The translations under genes and the position numbers were made by a program. Below, piece after piece: positions 43,980 to 57,412 of a stretch of DNA of 64,000 nt (the first letter of the stretch is position 1; every line of letters begins with the position of its first letter). The stretch comes from Heliocidaris erythrogramma. Taxonomy: Eukaryota; Echinodermata; Echinoidea; Camarodonta; Echinometridae. Location of the stretch: NCBI GenBank assembly GCA_025617745.1, contig CM046870.1, forward strand, positions 29,717,927 through 29,781,926, given 5' to 3'. The notes under the pieces were generated by a model. It ran no database searches. It had not been told where the DNA came from and was given only the letters and a program-made list of their open reading frames with translations.

Positions 43980-45346
43980 AGTAGTCACCCGAAGAATCAA
44001 AAGTGTTTTGAATTGCTGCAAAATTCATATCACTACGAAGGGGAAGCTTTACTGATTAGGTATAACAACTTCCCTGGTCAAAGTATGTTTGGGCCAGCAG
44101 TAATCATCTTTCAAAAATGGTATTTGTGAGATCCAGATTTTCTGCCTTCAGCAGTCCTCCGTGGAGTGTCGCGATGCGTGACGTCACAAGCTTGGCAACA
44201 TAATGAGAGCTGCTGGCTAAAGCGCGCCGCATGCATTGAAAACACACGCAAGTGACGCAATTTACGCATTGATTTTTCGAGACTTAGAGATCAAAATGTC
44301 GGTTGTAGACCAGGAAATTGAGCTCAATATGGACATAGATATTGGTGAAGAAAGTGATTCAGTTTATAGGAACAGTGATGATGATGATGGGGAGGTAGGA
44401 GAGACTGAAGGAGAAGAAGGAGTATATACGTAGGCTAGTATAGTAGCCCGGTACGAGACCTGCCGTACTCGTGCACCTGTATATGTATATATATATATGT
44501 AACTTTTTGCAAGTTTGTCAGCTGTACACCAGTGCCTTGTGACTCTGCTGCAAATATGAAACCATTTTTCGATGAGTGGATGTCAGTCCTACATGTAGAT
44601 CATAATTAGCTTTTGTCACCGTGGCCACATTATGTTTACGATAGGCCTTCATGATCATGTCAATTTATTTAATTTTGTAACATTTGGATTTGGTACTGAA
44701 AGCCTAAATCTGAAATAAAAATGTGATGACAACTTTTTAACAATCCCTGCGGCTGTCTGACAGTCTGAGTGAGTCTGATTATTCTCTCCAAAAATACGAA
44801 AGCGAAGAAATCAGTCACAAGACCGTGTGTTAGGAGGCAACGAAACGTGCAACACCAGCTTCTGCTCCCTGATTCCCCGGCCATGCAGGCCCTCAACTCA
44901 ACTGCACAAGCCGCGATAGCCGATACTACTAAGCTGAAGTTGTCAAACTCGCGAAATTGGTTTATACTTGTAGCCGATCATTGCTTCATAAAAAATTGAA
45001 ACAATCACGTAGATATATTCTATAACGTTTCAAGGTGACACACTCCTGAGTGATAATTATGTCGAATGATATCGAATAATTAAAATAGCAGAGGAAAACA
45101 AACGTGTACGTGGTAAACAAACGAGAGTAAACTGGCTTCTTGACGTCACAATTCAGACCTCGCTACGATCGTTGTTTGGCTTGGTTTGGGGGTCTGAGGG
45201 GGGTTTTTTAAAAATTACATTTTAAGCTTTTCCAGGATATTTATATGACTTTTCAGCACATCATTTATGTTTTTCAAGTTGTAATCTTTCCATCCATATA
45301 TAATTTATCACTAATATTCAGTTGTGAATTTTCTTCGGGTGACTAC
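43980..45346. mobile_element. 1.37-kb TIR element with GTAGTCACCCGAAGAA ends and TTAA borders
   Basis: AGTAGTCACCCGAAGAATC at the left is the inverse of TTCTTCGGGTGACTAC at the right. TTAA occurs at both borders (43976-43979, 45347-45350). The interior has CpG-rich, exon-like stretches (44200-44440 and 44750-45000), unlike a typical MITE, as if a larger element had lost its middle. Superfamily unresolved; TTAA borders hint at piggyBac or Kolobok type. Confidence 0.75.
44296..44433 (+). CDS. Short acidic open frame inside the TIR element
   Basis: An ATG with good context (TCAAAATGT) opens 45 codons beginning MSVVDQEIELNMDIDIGEES, then a Glu/Asp-rich run (DDDDGEVGETEGEEG) to a TAG. It could be the N-terminal exon of the lost transposon protein. 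No family is recognised. An in-frame upstream Met exists at 44236. It may be noncoding. Confidence 0.25.
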   Translation: MSVVDQEIELNMDIDIGEESDSVYRNSDDDDGEVGETEGEEGVYT

Positions 45347-45350
45347 TTAA

Positions 45351-46499
45351 AAAAAAAACCTTCTGTATTCATGAGCCACCCACCAGTAGTAAAGAGTTTC
45401 TTTGTATCAAATCGTCATTTATTATAATTTTTCTGTGACTATAAATGAGGGGGGGGGGGGGGGGTCATCGTATGCCGGTTCTGCCCTTTTTTCTGGATAC
45501 GCTGCAAGGCATATGTATGTTTCTTATGCAGATCTCTCCACTATTACCCTGGTTATTTCTCTTTGAAACCTGTCGAATTCGGTGGTGTTATGGTCATAAG
45601 AGGATATATGCTATGATGCGGTATAGTGAAATATAAAGATAAAATTCCATTCTAAATAACTCGTATCCCTTTGTTCTTTATGCACGTCAAAGGTGCTTTA
45701 CCTCGGCTTTAAGCTTGGAAAACCATTATCAAAACATGAGGCGGATCCTGTTTCAACAAAGAATATGAATGTTTCATCATTCGAATTTAATCCATCTCAT
45801 GCATTTGCATTTGAATTTCAAATCTGAAAGCAACATTATATACAAATCTGTAAAAATCCCAGGGGTTGCACCTCAATATTTCATTTCAGACGGGAATTTA
45901 ATGTACTGCATTAGACATGACAAGCTCATAAATCCCTCTTACATACGATAGGAGACAGAGGGATGAAATCATATTCATTTCATGTTATCAATATTTTTTT
46001 TTTCCAATGGAAAAACTTTGATTTCTACAGGAAAAAAAAACCCCTAAAAGGAATCAGATTAAAGGAACAAAAGTCTTGATCATAAGTTTTATTTTCAAAG
46101 GTGACTGTTAAAAAGAAATTAATACTTCGAGATATATACAGCCCTGGATAAAAATATTAGACCAAGCTTCTGTAATAAGGGTACTATAATATGCAAACAA
46201 AATTATAAAAATGATTTGTCTTTGTATTTCATTGAATAAATACGAAATTCCAGCAATTATACCTTTTATGATTATGATTATGATTTTATGCTTTTATGAT
46301 ATTTTATATCCTTCTTACCACAAAAAAAAAACCCTATCAGTAACCATTCTTGGTCTAATATTTTTTCCATGGCTGTATATATACACGCTTGAAAAAAAAG
46401 CACTATTAATCTATATAAACAGGTATCGTTAATTATATCATTATCGTCATAGTTTTCATTATAATCATCATTATCGTAATTTCTTAATCATGTTTCGTT
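45351..46499. other. Intergenic, no gene seen
   Basis: AT-rich DNA with a 16-base G run at 45449-45464 and A runs near 46030 and 46325. At about 46140-46200 and 46350-46380, AGCCCTGGATAAAAATATTA and TAATATTTTTTCCATGGCTG are inverted, suggesting a further MITE of about 240 bp (46140-46378). Confidence 0.55.
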
Positions 46500-46513
46500 A
46501 TCATTATCATTAA

Positions 46514-46567
<54 letters not shown>

Positions 46568-46720
46568 TATCATTGTTATAAGTATTATTATTATCAATAT
46601 TATTATTATGATGATTATGATTATTGTTATTAATATCGTTGTTATCAATGTTATTTTTTATGAGTTTAATATTTATCATCATCATTATCATCAACAATGA
46701 CATCTTTACAATTTTAAGTA
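46500..46720. repeat. (ATT)n microsatellite with imperfect flanks
   Basis: The pure ATT core is about 46510-46565, with degenerate ATT/ATC units to 46720. Poly-Asn frames on the minus strand here are artefacts. Confidence 0.9.
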
Positions 46721-47798
46721 TCATTCGATGTACTGGACCATCATATCACGAGAAACCGCGAGGACTCTGCTAAAGTAAAAAGCGAAAGTATTATCATTAT
46801 TATCATCATGATCATTGTGATGTTCACAGTGTTTGAAATTTCAGTGCCAGACTCCACCAAGCCTAACATCCTAAAGTATAATGTTAAAGTGAATATTGTA
46901 TTCAAAGTAAAACGATACCTGATTATTATGAGCCCTGCAGAGAGAGGTTATAGAGGCCCATTTTGAATACAGCCTGTCTCATATTGATTTGTAGCTTCTA
47001 CATAATTATTCTGTTTAATAATCCCTTTCCCGTTGAATTTTGTTTTACACATTACGCAAAGTAATGCTTGATGAATGATGACATTCTTAATATACCGTAT
47101 TTTGTAAGCGAGCTCTGAGCTTTATAATACTTCAGTAGTTCAGTTATAATTATTCGATCAATCTTCTGTCGTTTTCTCATGTTTACTGCTTTTGTTATAT
47201 CGGTACGGTTAAAGGGGTAAGAGCAAAATGTTGCCGGTCGGTGGGGGCAGGGGTGGGGAGGCTGGGGTTGGGTGGTGGCGTGTCTGGCCCGAATTAAAAC
47301 TTTCCAAAAACTTGTTATTGCGATAAATGCAAGATTTCGCGATCAAAATATACCAGATCACATCAATATGACGAATAGACGACCTCCTTGCCTGGATATG
47401 ATGCAAGTGTCGCCATAATAGTGGTAATTTGAAAATTCTCGGTGGGGGGGGGGGGGGGGGGGGTTCCTTTCCTATTATGATAATTAAAAGCATGACCACT
47501 GATTGATATAATACAGTGAACTCGAAAACATACTTCTTTAGAAAAGTTTTAAGCCATCCACTGTTTCATTTCTGAGATACACAATGTAATACGTTGCAAA
47601 GCTTCGTGCACACTTTGTTGGACGAGGATCAAAGGAAGCATATAATAGAATATTACTAGCAAATATCAGACAATAAACAACGTTAACTGCACGGGCTATT
47701 TCGTTTTTAAGCAGACTTGTGCAGACTACAGCATTTGGAGGCGCCAATTCATCCCTTCGTTTTTGCATTGGCTGGTCGCTCCATTCTAGCTTTCTTTT
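46721..47798. other. Intergenic, no gene seen
   Basis: AT-rich sequence with a 20-base G run at 47444-47463. No coding or repeat structure that I can support. Confidence 0.55.
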
Positions 47799-47933
47799 AT
47801 ACCCTAGTCACACCACCAAACCGATACCACGCCGAATCCGAACAGACCCAATCTTAGCCATTGGGGAACGGATAAATGTTTCGTTCAGCCTATTATCGGT
47901 TTGGTATCGGTCTCGTTGGTGTGACTGGGGTAT
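47799..47933. mobile_element. MITE with ATACCCTAGTCACACCA ends
   Basis: Left ATACCCTAGTCACACCACCA and right TGGTGTGACTGGGGTAT are inverted; inward ACCGATACCA recurs as TGGTATCGGT. About 135 bp. An open frame through it is not gene-like. Confidence 0.8.
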
Positions 47934-49157
47934 TACGTTTTGTTTTTGTGAAATCGCTTTTTTTTTGGCAGAGAGGAAATGCATTAGCAGAGTTAAATAT
48001 GTGGAGGAGTTGAGGTGCTGTCAGTATGTGGTTGATCCAAAAATACATTTAAGTGATTGCCACGTTCTATAGGACTTTCAGTAAAGAAGGAATGTCTCCA
48101 ATTACCCAATATGTTTGGATTATTCCCCATTTTCTATGTGCCATTGTTACGTTGCCTCTTTCATTAACAGAAGCTGAACAGATTTATAATTATTTGTACA
48201 AAAATTACTGAAAAAAATACTGGATAAGTGCTAGTGATAGTTACCTAATCATAAGTCATTTCTGCACCAACAGTGCATTTCACGATTTACAGGTGGAATT
48301 AGTCTTTGTAAGAAGGGCAGAAAACATTACTTATGATGAAGGCCTCCTTCACTTAAAGCAGATAACCGGAGAAATGTCCCATAAAATAAGAAATAGGACA
48401 AATTATACATTTTTCGAAAGCTAATCCCCCAAAGAATACGATGAAATTAAATTTTAGAGATGTAAGCTTGTTTAAAAAGTTTATTAAGACTTTTTTCAAG
48501 ACCCCTGACAGGGTCTCAGATGAGCCACGAAAGCGAGAATTCTTGCACTAGAAAAATGACGTCATTCTCGGGACAGCTAGCTTACCGGTATACGACTTGA
48601 CTGTACTGTAGCTGTATGAATCGTATATGTGTGTGTGGCTGCTGCAGTGATTCACCCAGTGATTGATGGAATGACGGTGTGATTTCAGGTTCTAACATCT
48701 GAATCAGGGCCAAAATCAGACATTTTGTCGACAAGATTTTCAAAGATTGGAAGAAATCAGTAGCTTACCTTGAACCGTGAACTTTATGTGCGCGCGCTGT
48801 ATTGACGTGATCGTGAGCTAGCTAGAAGCAAACAAGTGTGTCCCGAGTATTACGTCACATTTCCAAGGTGTAAAAAGAAACTGCTCGCGGGTCGAAAATT
48901 TGCGAATATTTTGGCACACATTTGAAACAGAATAATATTAATTTATGAAAACCTATGGATTTCGAATGTTGATGGAATGTTTTAGGGCATCTTCCCCTTT
49001 CCGTTGATACCAAATTTATTGCATTTTGATTTGTTTGTACATCTCCGAGTAACACCTTTAAGGAGTAATTATTAAAATGCACAAAGTGGGCTTCTCCATG
49101 TGTAAAAATTCTGTGCATGCTTCATTTTTACCATGTGCTTACACCGAACTGGTATAG
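47934..49157. other. Intergenic, no gene seen
   Basis: Sequence around 48480-48890 is more CpG-rich (ATGACGTCATTCTCGGGACA, GCGCGCGCTGTATTGACG) and may be an old element or regulatory DNA. No exon can be supported. Confidence 0.5.
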
Positions 49158-49552
49158 TTAAAGGGAAGATTGGAGTTCTGGTAAAGTTGAAATATAATGT
49201 GTGAGCTTTCTCATTCTTTCCTTGTTATTTTGGAAGAATGTCATAGTAGATATGTCCCCCGAAAAGGATTGCTTTTCAAATGCCCTCATATTCGAAATAT
49301 AACACGAAATAGCTGAAGTGTTCGGCCAGAACATTCATGTCACATTGTGTGTGCAGTCTCATATAGGTATTTCTGTGTACAGTATATGTGCTTTTCAGCG
49401 AAACTGGGTCAATTTCTTATCAATTTGATGCTTCCAAAACCTCAGAGTATACACCAATTCTTGTGTAGATATGATCAACCTATCCCCATGATGCTTTGAG
49501 ACAATTTCTTTCACAATGTATTTGCATGACTAGAACTCGACTTTATCTTTAA
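49158..49552. mobile_element. MITE (TTCTGG family), full-length copy
   Basis: TTAAAGGGAAGATTGGAGTT to AGAACTCGACTTTATCTTTAA, the most complete copy of the family seen at 12576, 15532, 27496 and 40600. Confidence 0.85.
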
Positions 49553-50702
49553 GAGACAGAAATTAGGCCTCTACACAAATATCAAAGTATTTTCATTATG
49601 TGCTTTATGTTTACAGGACACAGTTACTAGAATGCCCTCCCGTTAGAGTTAATCGAAAATCCCTCTTTATATTCTTTCAAACGAAAATGAAGGAACTGTT
49701 GTTTAAAACATATCTTGTCGTGCTCTCGAAAATAGGTCTATAAAAATTTGTAAATCGTCCTTACTTTTTTATATCCGAGAGTGCGACGGTTGACACAATC
49801 CGCTTGTGTTCATTCCGTTATTTATATCTATGTATGTATATGTACGTACCAGCTGAGCACCCATAATTGTGCAATAATTTAAGTACATTTTTCTGCATTG
49901 TAAGAAAAGGAAAGAAAATACAACACCACTGCATGTTCTCTTTTTCTTTCCCTTTTTTAAATTTTCCGATGTATTTTGATGGTCATTATTCATTCATATC
50001 CGTCCTCCTTTCATTACCACAAATTATTTCACCGGGGCCTACAGCTTTACAAGCTTGCTTTCATGTAGGTCCCATCATATTTCTCTCCTGCAGTAAAATC
50101 ACTACATTATATTGACTATGTACCTTTATGTTATTTATGTATGTATTTATGTTTTTAAATGTAAATGTAACATGAGAAATATGAAAATAAATGAAAATGA
50201 ACAAATAAAATGAAATAATTTCTCCATGTAAGTTCGAGGAGATGATTTGACGGTTTAGGAGATTGGTATAATTTAGTTCCTGGGGGTTATGGTCTTCACA
50301 ATATAAGAATAGAACATAATTCTATCCTCTTAATTATTCTATAAAGTATAATAATTTAATTGGATATAGCCAAAAGTAATCTTATGTAATAATGTTCCCT
50401 TCAAGGCAAGGCAAGGAGAAAGTTACATAGGTTAAAGAAATTTTGGCTTTTGCAAATGCATTTCTTAACTTTGATTTGATTGGACTACGGTGATCCGCCA
50501 AGGGACAGAGAGCGAGATTGTTATTGTATTATTCTTTGGCTAGCTATGATGACTTGCTATTCCACGTCTGGATTTAATTTTCAAAATGAGTTCATCAATC
50601 ACACTATCCGATTATCCTAGCTGGCTCTCATCCCCTCTCATCCCAAACCCCTTCTACTCCGCTTTCTCTCATCTATATAATTCTTTTCTGTCCTGGTGTG
50701 AT

Positions 50703-51185
50703 GTACCAATCTCTCTCTTTCTTCCGTCACTCTCTCTCTCTCTCTCTCTCTCACACTCTCACAGTCTCTCCCCTTCCCTCTCTCCCTCCTGCTGTCCTCT
50801 CTCTATTTCACATACGCACACGCACACACACCACACACGCGCACACACCCAATCTGTATTTCGCGAGCAGGCACATCGGTCTCTCTTCGCCTCTCTCTTT
50901 GTTCTCTTCCCCATCCTCTCTCTCTCTCTCTTTCTTTCTCTCTCTCTCTCTCTCGCTCACACACACACACACATACACCCACACACACCACCACACACAT
51001 TGATTTATTGTTTTCTCCTATTATATTTTGTATCCCGCAAGCACTTCTCATATTGTATTTTGTACCCCACAAGCATGATGGAATAAAGGCCATCATTGTG
51101 CTCTATTGTTCTCTGTACCCCACAACTGAATCTATGTAAACCCACACCCACACCCACCCACACACACACACACCCACACAAACAC
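50703..51185. repeat. CT and CA microsatellite cluster
   Basis: Alternating (CT)n, (CA)n and mixed tracts at 50730-50775, 50815-50850, 50915-50998 and 51140-51185. GGCACATCGG with CGCGAG recurs at about 50865 and 51220. Long Ser/Leu and His/Thr frames here are artefacts. Confidence 0.9.
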
Positions 51186-54100
51186 ACTTACTTTTTCCTC
51201 TCACCCAATATGCATCGCGAGTAGGCACATCGGGTTTTTTTTTCACTCTCTTTAAAAACACATCTCTCATATTTTGTGTTAGACTTTTCTTCCCGTGGTT
51301 CCGGTATAAAAGAAATATTTCATTAGAGCACTTTCATCTACTTCTGCGTTTTTCTAAAGAGAGATATACCTATACTGTTATCTTAAAACGGACAAAGAAA
51401 TATAGAATATCACACATGATACGGTTACAATGTATCAATGCAATGTCATATATCTAGATACAATCGCGATTTCTTTCTGTATGTATCTATTTCGGTAAAG
51501 TCAAGGTCTCTGTTTTCTCCCGCACAATTTAATTGCATTGCGTCTTGTGATTTCGTTGAAGAAGCAATCAGAAAAATCTTGCAAGCTATACAGTTCTAAG
51601 TAAAAGTAAAACCAAATCTTCTAAAATAAATATATGAGACAACTGCGATCATATTCAGATCCGATACTTATTGTATATTTCATCATCAGATGTTAAGTTT
51701 TAATTTTGCCCAAAATAACGCACAATATATGATTTTCATTTATATGTGTATTTTTACGTTGCAAAATTCTGTCGGTACAGTGCCGTTGACTAGGCTTTAT
51801 GTTTGTTTTGATTTCTTCTTCCCGAAATGAAGTCTCTATGCCTAACCTTGATAGTTGATCAATTAAATTAATTGAAGTGAAAGGTTTCATATCAATAACA
51901 ATTGACTGTTGTTCAGAAATTCATAATTTAGCTTCAAGGATAGTGATTTATGAGCAGAGCTTGAGCACACATGTTTGTTATTGTTCTCTGGAGCTTTTCA
52001 CCTAGGGATTTTAATTAATTTCAAATTAACAACACTCCGAATCGTTACCCGAGAGAATGCGATACAAATTGTTTTTGTATATCAAATTAATAAGAAAACA
52101 TTGTATATGAAATGGTTGTTTACTCATTCAAAATGTATTTTATTAATCATAATAACCATATAGGCCCACAGTTTGGAATGGATGTTGTACATTGATGGGT
52201 TACGTGGAATTATATGTGCGTATATGGAGGGTGTGCGTGTGTGCATGCGAGTCAATTATTCACTCTAATTCTACAAATTTATCTCCAAAATTACACTGTT
52301 TTCTTAACTGCAAGCCTAAAAAAGAAGAAAATACACAGAGTAAGAGAAGGAAGAGAGACAAGGGGAAAGAGAAAGAAAGAGAGAGAGAGGGGGGGGGGGG
52401 GGGGGGGGGACACGATTTCGAAGAAATTAATGATGGAAGTAGGTGAGGAAATACGGCATATCGGAAGGCAGCGATAAACCTAACTTCTTATCAAAACATC
52501 CCTCTCTAACTTCAGCCAGTAAATACAGAAGCCAAATAAAATATATTCAATTGCTTCACTGGCTTTGTGAAAATAAACTCCGGAGATTTCCTTTTTTTAA
52601 CATAAATATTCCTATTCACTGATAACAGTTTCAAGATGGACAACGCATTACATTTGAATTGACAAGAACCTGTAAAATCGTAACATGACCGTGTGATTCC
52701 TAATCAAATGAATGTCTCAGAGTCGGTATTTAAAAAAAAATGTAACAAGTGCGCAGTAGCAAACTTTATTTCCCTCATTGATATTTCAGTGTTCATGCAT
52801 GGATTGGTCGAAAGTACTTCACGCGACCAAAAGTTTAAAACGTATTCCGCACGAGACTAGATTCATGGAATTCATTAATAGAAATTGTGAATTGTCGTTG
52901 AGAAAAATGGGAATGTGTTTATATTATTCGATTTCTAAAGGAGAGTTGGAATCTGGGGAAATGTATTTTTTGTGGACCTCAACACAGCTAGATGCATTAC
53001 ATAGATACTTTTTGCATATCGTCGTTATGACTATACTGCAACTATTTCTGGCTTTCCTCCTCACAACCCTTGGCTCCACATAAAGGAAATATGTAACAAC
53101 CTCCGATACCAAAAGTAAATGATATTCATTCTACTGTGCCAAACCTCAGAAAATGAACAATTTGATATTTCCACTTGACAATGGCGTAGCTCAGGTCCAA
53201 GTATTTACAGGGTACAGGCAGCTTTGGGAGACACCATTCTCACGTAATGGATAAAATATGAATTAAGGCCGTTGATTGGGGAAGGGGAGCGTCCGCGGAT
53301 GGAAGAGAGTCTCATCAGTTTTTTTGCGCGTTCCATCTGCCCCCTTCCTGTTCCTCTTTCTTTATCATTTTATCCTTATCCCTCCTTTTTTTATAATCGA
53401 AGGGGCACTTTCCCCTGTGCCCCGTGGAGCTACGCCACTGCCCCTTTTGACCTTTTGAGACACTTCTCCTCAAGATTTGGGATTCATGTGGACTTTTTAT
53501 CATCGACTCCGATAGATGGCAGACGACATGAAATATATTGCCATGCCAAAGATTATTTCTTTTCGCCTCAGGTATCATTTCAATCTGATACTTAATACCA
53601 AGACGGTAGAATGAAACTCTGGCTTGTCAAAAGAAGTTATCGTCATCCAATCCAAGCAAAGTAAAGAAGCAAAACAAAAGCTGATTAAAATCAGAGCTCC
53701 ATGCAGCTTGAGGAATTATATCCCTTCCCCAACTTTTGTCATATCCTCTATGTGCACCTTAATTTTCGTTTTTGTGCAAGCCTCACGTAACGTGGTAATA
53801 TTATACTCTTTCTTGGCGACGGCGCTTCCCCCTCCTCTCACTCTTTTGGCTACGATCGCATTCGACTCAAGGATACTTCATCTATTGATGAAGAGAGAGA
53901 TAGAGAGATGAATTCATGTCTGATAAAGAACAGAATAGCAAAGAATCTATTTCTTCTCCACTTTCAATATAACAGACCTACATGTACAATTTACCTGGTC
54001 TACATCTTTTGTAAATGAAATTGCGTGATTTGCAGTAGACATTAATTTCAGCTACTGTAACAGAGACAGTGGGTGAAATTAAAGACAAGACAAAAAAGCG

Positions 54101-54466
54101 AAAGCACTGAACCAAAAAAAAAAGGTTGTGTAAAAAATTATTTAACTTTCAGGCAATAATATGCCCATGCAACCCCGGTGATTTTTTTCTTCTCAATAAT
54201 TAGTAAGGTAGCTGTGATTGCAATCGGGGAAAACACCGGGGAAATAACATTGTCCAAAGTTGGTGGGACACATTTTTACCAACATGTTGGTTAATTTTGA
54301 AGCCACTATATTTGGAAGTGTGGTGAGTAAACAAAAAGAGTAGAGGAAATGATTTGGAGGGGGGGGGGGGGAAGCTTTAAAGGTGGAGGAAGACGAGATA
54401 AATCGTAAAACAAATCAATACTTTCAATTTGAAAAAAAAAGGATGAAAAAAGAAATGTCACGAATT
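51186..54466. other. Intergenic, no gene seen
   Basis: AT-rich, with a GA tract joined to a 21-base G run at 52370-52409 and another G run at 54359-54371. Open frames up to about 107 codons show no recognised domain and no splice-consistent extension. Confidence 0.55.
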
Positions 54467-54558
54467 TACTCTCAGCCTATGAAATGCAAGGATTTCACTA
54501 GCTTATAACAGTTATTGCAACTTGTTATTGATAACAAGTTTTATGAAACGGGGCCCAG
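54467..54558. mobile_element. MITE fragment, GCGTTTCATCAA family
   Basis: TTTACTCTCAGCCTATGAAA, GGATTTCACTAGCTTATAAC and ACAAGTTTTATGAAACGGGG match the right part of the 8531 copy. Confidence 0.75.
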
Positions 54559-55239
54559 ATCGAGTAAAATACAAATTTGCACAAGTTTGTATTACTATAG
54601 CCGCTGGGCAGCCAGCGCATGCAGGTATGTTGAAACGCTTCAGGTTTCAGAATAGAAAGAAATAATCCAAGAATTGTATCATTCTATAAGAAAATAATTG
54701 ATTTTTTTTTAAAGAAAGGGCTTACTTGCATTACAGCTTGCATTCCCGTTCTTCAATCTCGACTATACGGGAACGCGGCTTTTTCAGAGTATATTATCTT
54801 CAGGTATTGGTCTATCTATACTTGAATGATCAATCAACTAAAAAGAGTTCCATTAATAGAAGACACAAGCACAAGTTGATGACATTCGATGGAGCAGAAG
54901 TTGTTCTATCTTTCCTTGTCGTGCTATGCATATCAACTGACTAGCATGATATTGTATCGATGATAATCTTTCGTGCGTGAGGCAGATACATCATTACTTA
55001 CATCAATATGGAAAAGCACGTTTATCACGGTTCGAGTGACAAAGGACAGAAAAATGTATATGAGATTTTCTGTGAGATGGAAAATAAGGTAGAGAGAAAT
55101 AGATAAACAGAGGAGATCAGTCACAGAAAAAGAGAATTAGAGATAGACGGACATGACAGATAGAACTAGATGGAATAAAACTATAGAAACAAATGTTGCT
55201 GAGTATCAAATTGCTAAAAGACTCGGACACAAAATCAAA

Positions 55240-55285
55240 ATGAAAGGAAGGTAGAGGAAGCAAAATATGTATAGAGAAGAGAGGG

Positions 55286-55348
<63 letters not shown>

Positions 55349-55542
55349 AATGAAAAGTGCGACAGGGAGAGAGTGTGATAGTGCATGTAGTGAAAGATAG
55401 ATATACTGAGATAGAAATATATATATAGAGAGAGATATATACGAGAGAGAGGAAGAGAGAGAGGGGGGGGGCACAAAAAAGATATAGAAATATAGAGTGA
55501 GAGAGTGAGAGAAATATAGTGCGAGAGTGAGAGACATAGAGG

Positions 55543-55585
<43 letters not shown>

Positions 55586-55600
55586 AGAGACGGAGAGATG
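55240..55600. repeat. (GA)n microsatellite cluster
   Basis: Dense GA with interspersed GATA/TATA; the pure core is at about 55300-55340. The Ser/Leu frames on the minus strand are not genes. Confidence 0.9.
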
Positions 55601-56237
55601 AAGGACACTGATCATGCTGATACAGCAAATGCAAGAGTAGCAAAATCCCGCGATCTGATTGCTCTTTTCTTGATTGATAAGATGATTTTTCTTTAATTTC
55701 CTTCAACATCACTGAGCATGTTCATCCTCTAACGGATACAGGAATAAAACGAATACCTATACCAAGATTTTAGCGTTAACAGATCACATGAGAATACTCT
55801 TGACAACCAATTAGAAAAGATGCATAGACAACGTGGATTTAAATATACCTTAATCATGCCTTAATTTAACTCACTTAGTTTCCTGACAATGATGAAATGT
55901 TGTAGATAATAACCGAGGGTTCACGAGTCTATACTATGCAAAAATACATCCAACATGTCCTTAATTCTGCTACCCGTTTTAAAGATGTTGTATTTCTTTC
56001 CCTTTCCAAGATTTAAGCGCTACGCGTGTTACTTGTGATGAATGACCGACAACAAAGTCTCTACCATTAATTCATATTTTAAGCACACGGAGAATCCTCA
56101 CTCTTTTCATACAAGTGGAGTGACAGGTGTTTTAAAACAGGTTATCTGACTGACAGTCGAAACACTTAATGCTAGTTGACTGAGGCACTCCCTGTGATCG
56201 GCTTCTTTGGAGTTTCTACATTGCATTGACGATAAGA

Positions 56238-56384
56238 TATAAAAGGACGATCAGCACTGTCCGGTTTGCATTCATTTTCCATTACTTTAAGCTGGCGCCG
56301 CCGTGAAATTGCATTTTATCCTTAAATCAGGGAGATTTTAGAGAGTCTGCTTAAATCGTGATTATTTCTTTTTTAGAAATCAAG
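56238..56384 (+). promoter_or_regulatory. Candidate TATA promoter with a first noncoding exon
   Basis: TATAAAAG at 56238-56245 is followed about 36 bases on by TTCATTTT, an initiator-like site (A at 56274). A possible exon then runs to a donor CAAG followed by GTAAAT at 56384/56385. Nothing downstream in the window looks like its coding part, so it may be a gene beginning here with exons outside, or chance. Confidence 0.25.
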
Positions 56385-57111
56385 GTAAATCTTTTAGTCC
56401 ACTCCAGTTGTGACTTTCCCTTAGAAGCATCCATATTTAGCACCACTTTCAAACTAATCCCGATTATGGATATGGTGTAGCGTGCAAAACGCCGCCATGC
56501 GGATAGCCGCCAATCCTCTTCTTTTGCTTCTCTTTACTCCCAGCCGTCACGCTCTTAAAACGTTAAGTGGAAGTGCTAGCAGGTTTTTGCGTGACTTATT
56601 GAAGGCGCTGTTTATTTTACGTAATGTTAAACCAAAATCAGTATTTGCCTGCCCAATTCACACGCATTACGTCTCAGAAAGCGGATCCTCCACATATCTC
56701 AATACGCTTTGATGACGTCACAGCCTGAATTTCTAGATTGGAAGGCTTCTTTGGGTGTCTAAATGCTCACTGTTCTCCTTCGACGGGATATGAAATTCTA
56801 TGTTTATTCTTTCTTTGTTTGCATGTAGAAATGTTGTGATGCCAAGATTTATTGCATGTAGTAAGAGAAAGGAATTTGGCAAGAGATGGATATAGATTTA
56901 TCCATGCTTTCAGACTCCCAAGATCAACGTGTGCGTTCCAAGGTAACCCGATGATTAGGAAAACCTATTTGTTTTCTTTCTTGGGGTCCTTCCAATTAAC
57001 TTTGTATTTCTGGCTTGGAAATGCCTCAACTTGAGGGAATTTGCAACACTGTTGTCGATGCATCGTTTCCGCTATCCCAGAGAGGGGTTGTTTATGCGTT
57101 CAGAGTCACTT

Positions 57112-57127
57112 TAGAGAGAGATAGAGA

Positions 57128-57171
<44 letters not shown>

Positions 57172-57412
57172 GGACAAGGAGAGATACTAACAGAATGGGA
57201 GAAGGAAGGCGAAAAGAAGATTAGTTCGATGGGCTTCGCGAGATTTTGTTTCTGAACTCTATGTGACTGCGATCAATAGATCTAACAGGCACTCAGAAAA
57301 GACCAAAAAGATTTGAGAAAAGTAAGATATTTGGAGATGTAAAAATAGAGACAGTGACAAACAAATTAGAGAATTGGGAGAAAGTGGGAGAGAGAGAGAG
57401 AGAGAGAGAGAG
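57112..57412. repeat. Paired GA microsatellites
   Basis: GA tracts at 57112-57164 and 57389-57412, with purine-rich spacer DNA between. Confidence 0.85.

Noticed and set aside
47719-48072. 117-codon frame
   Set aside because: It crosses the MITE at 47799-47933 and has no recognisable protein features.
50586-51096. Frames of 97-166 codons in the CT/CA cluster
   Set aside because: Microsatellite translation only.
55117-55712. Frames of 126-168 codons, Ser/Leu-rich
   Set aside because: GA microsatellite read on the opposite strand.
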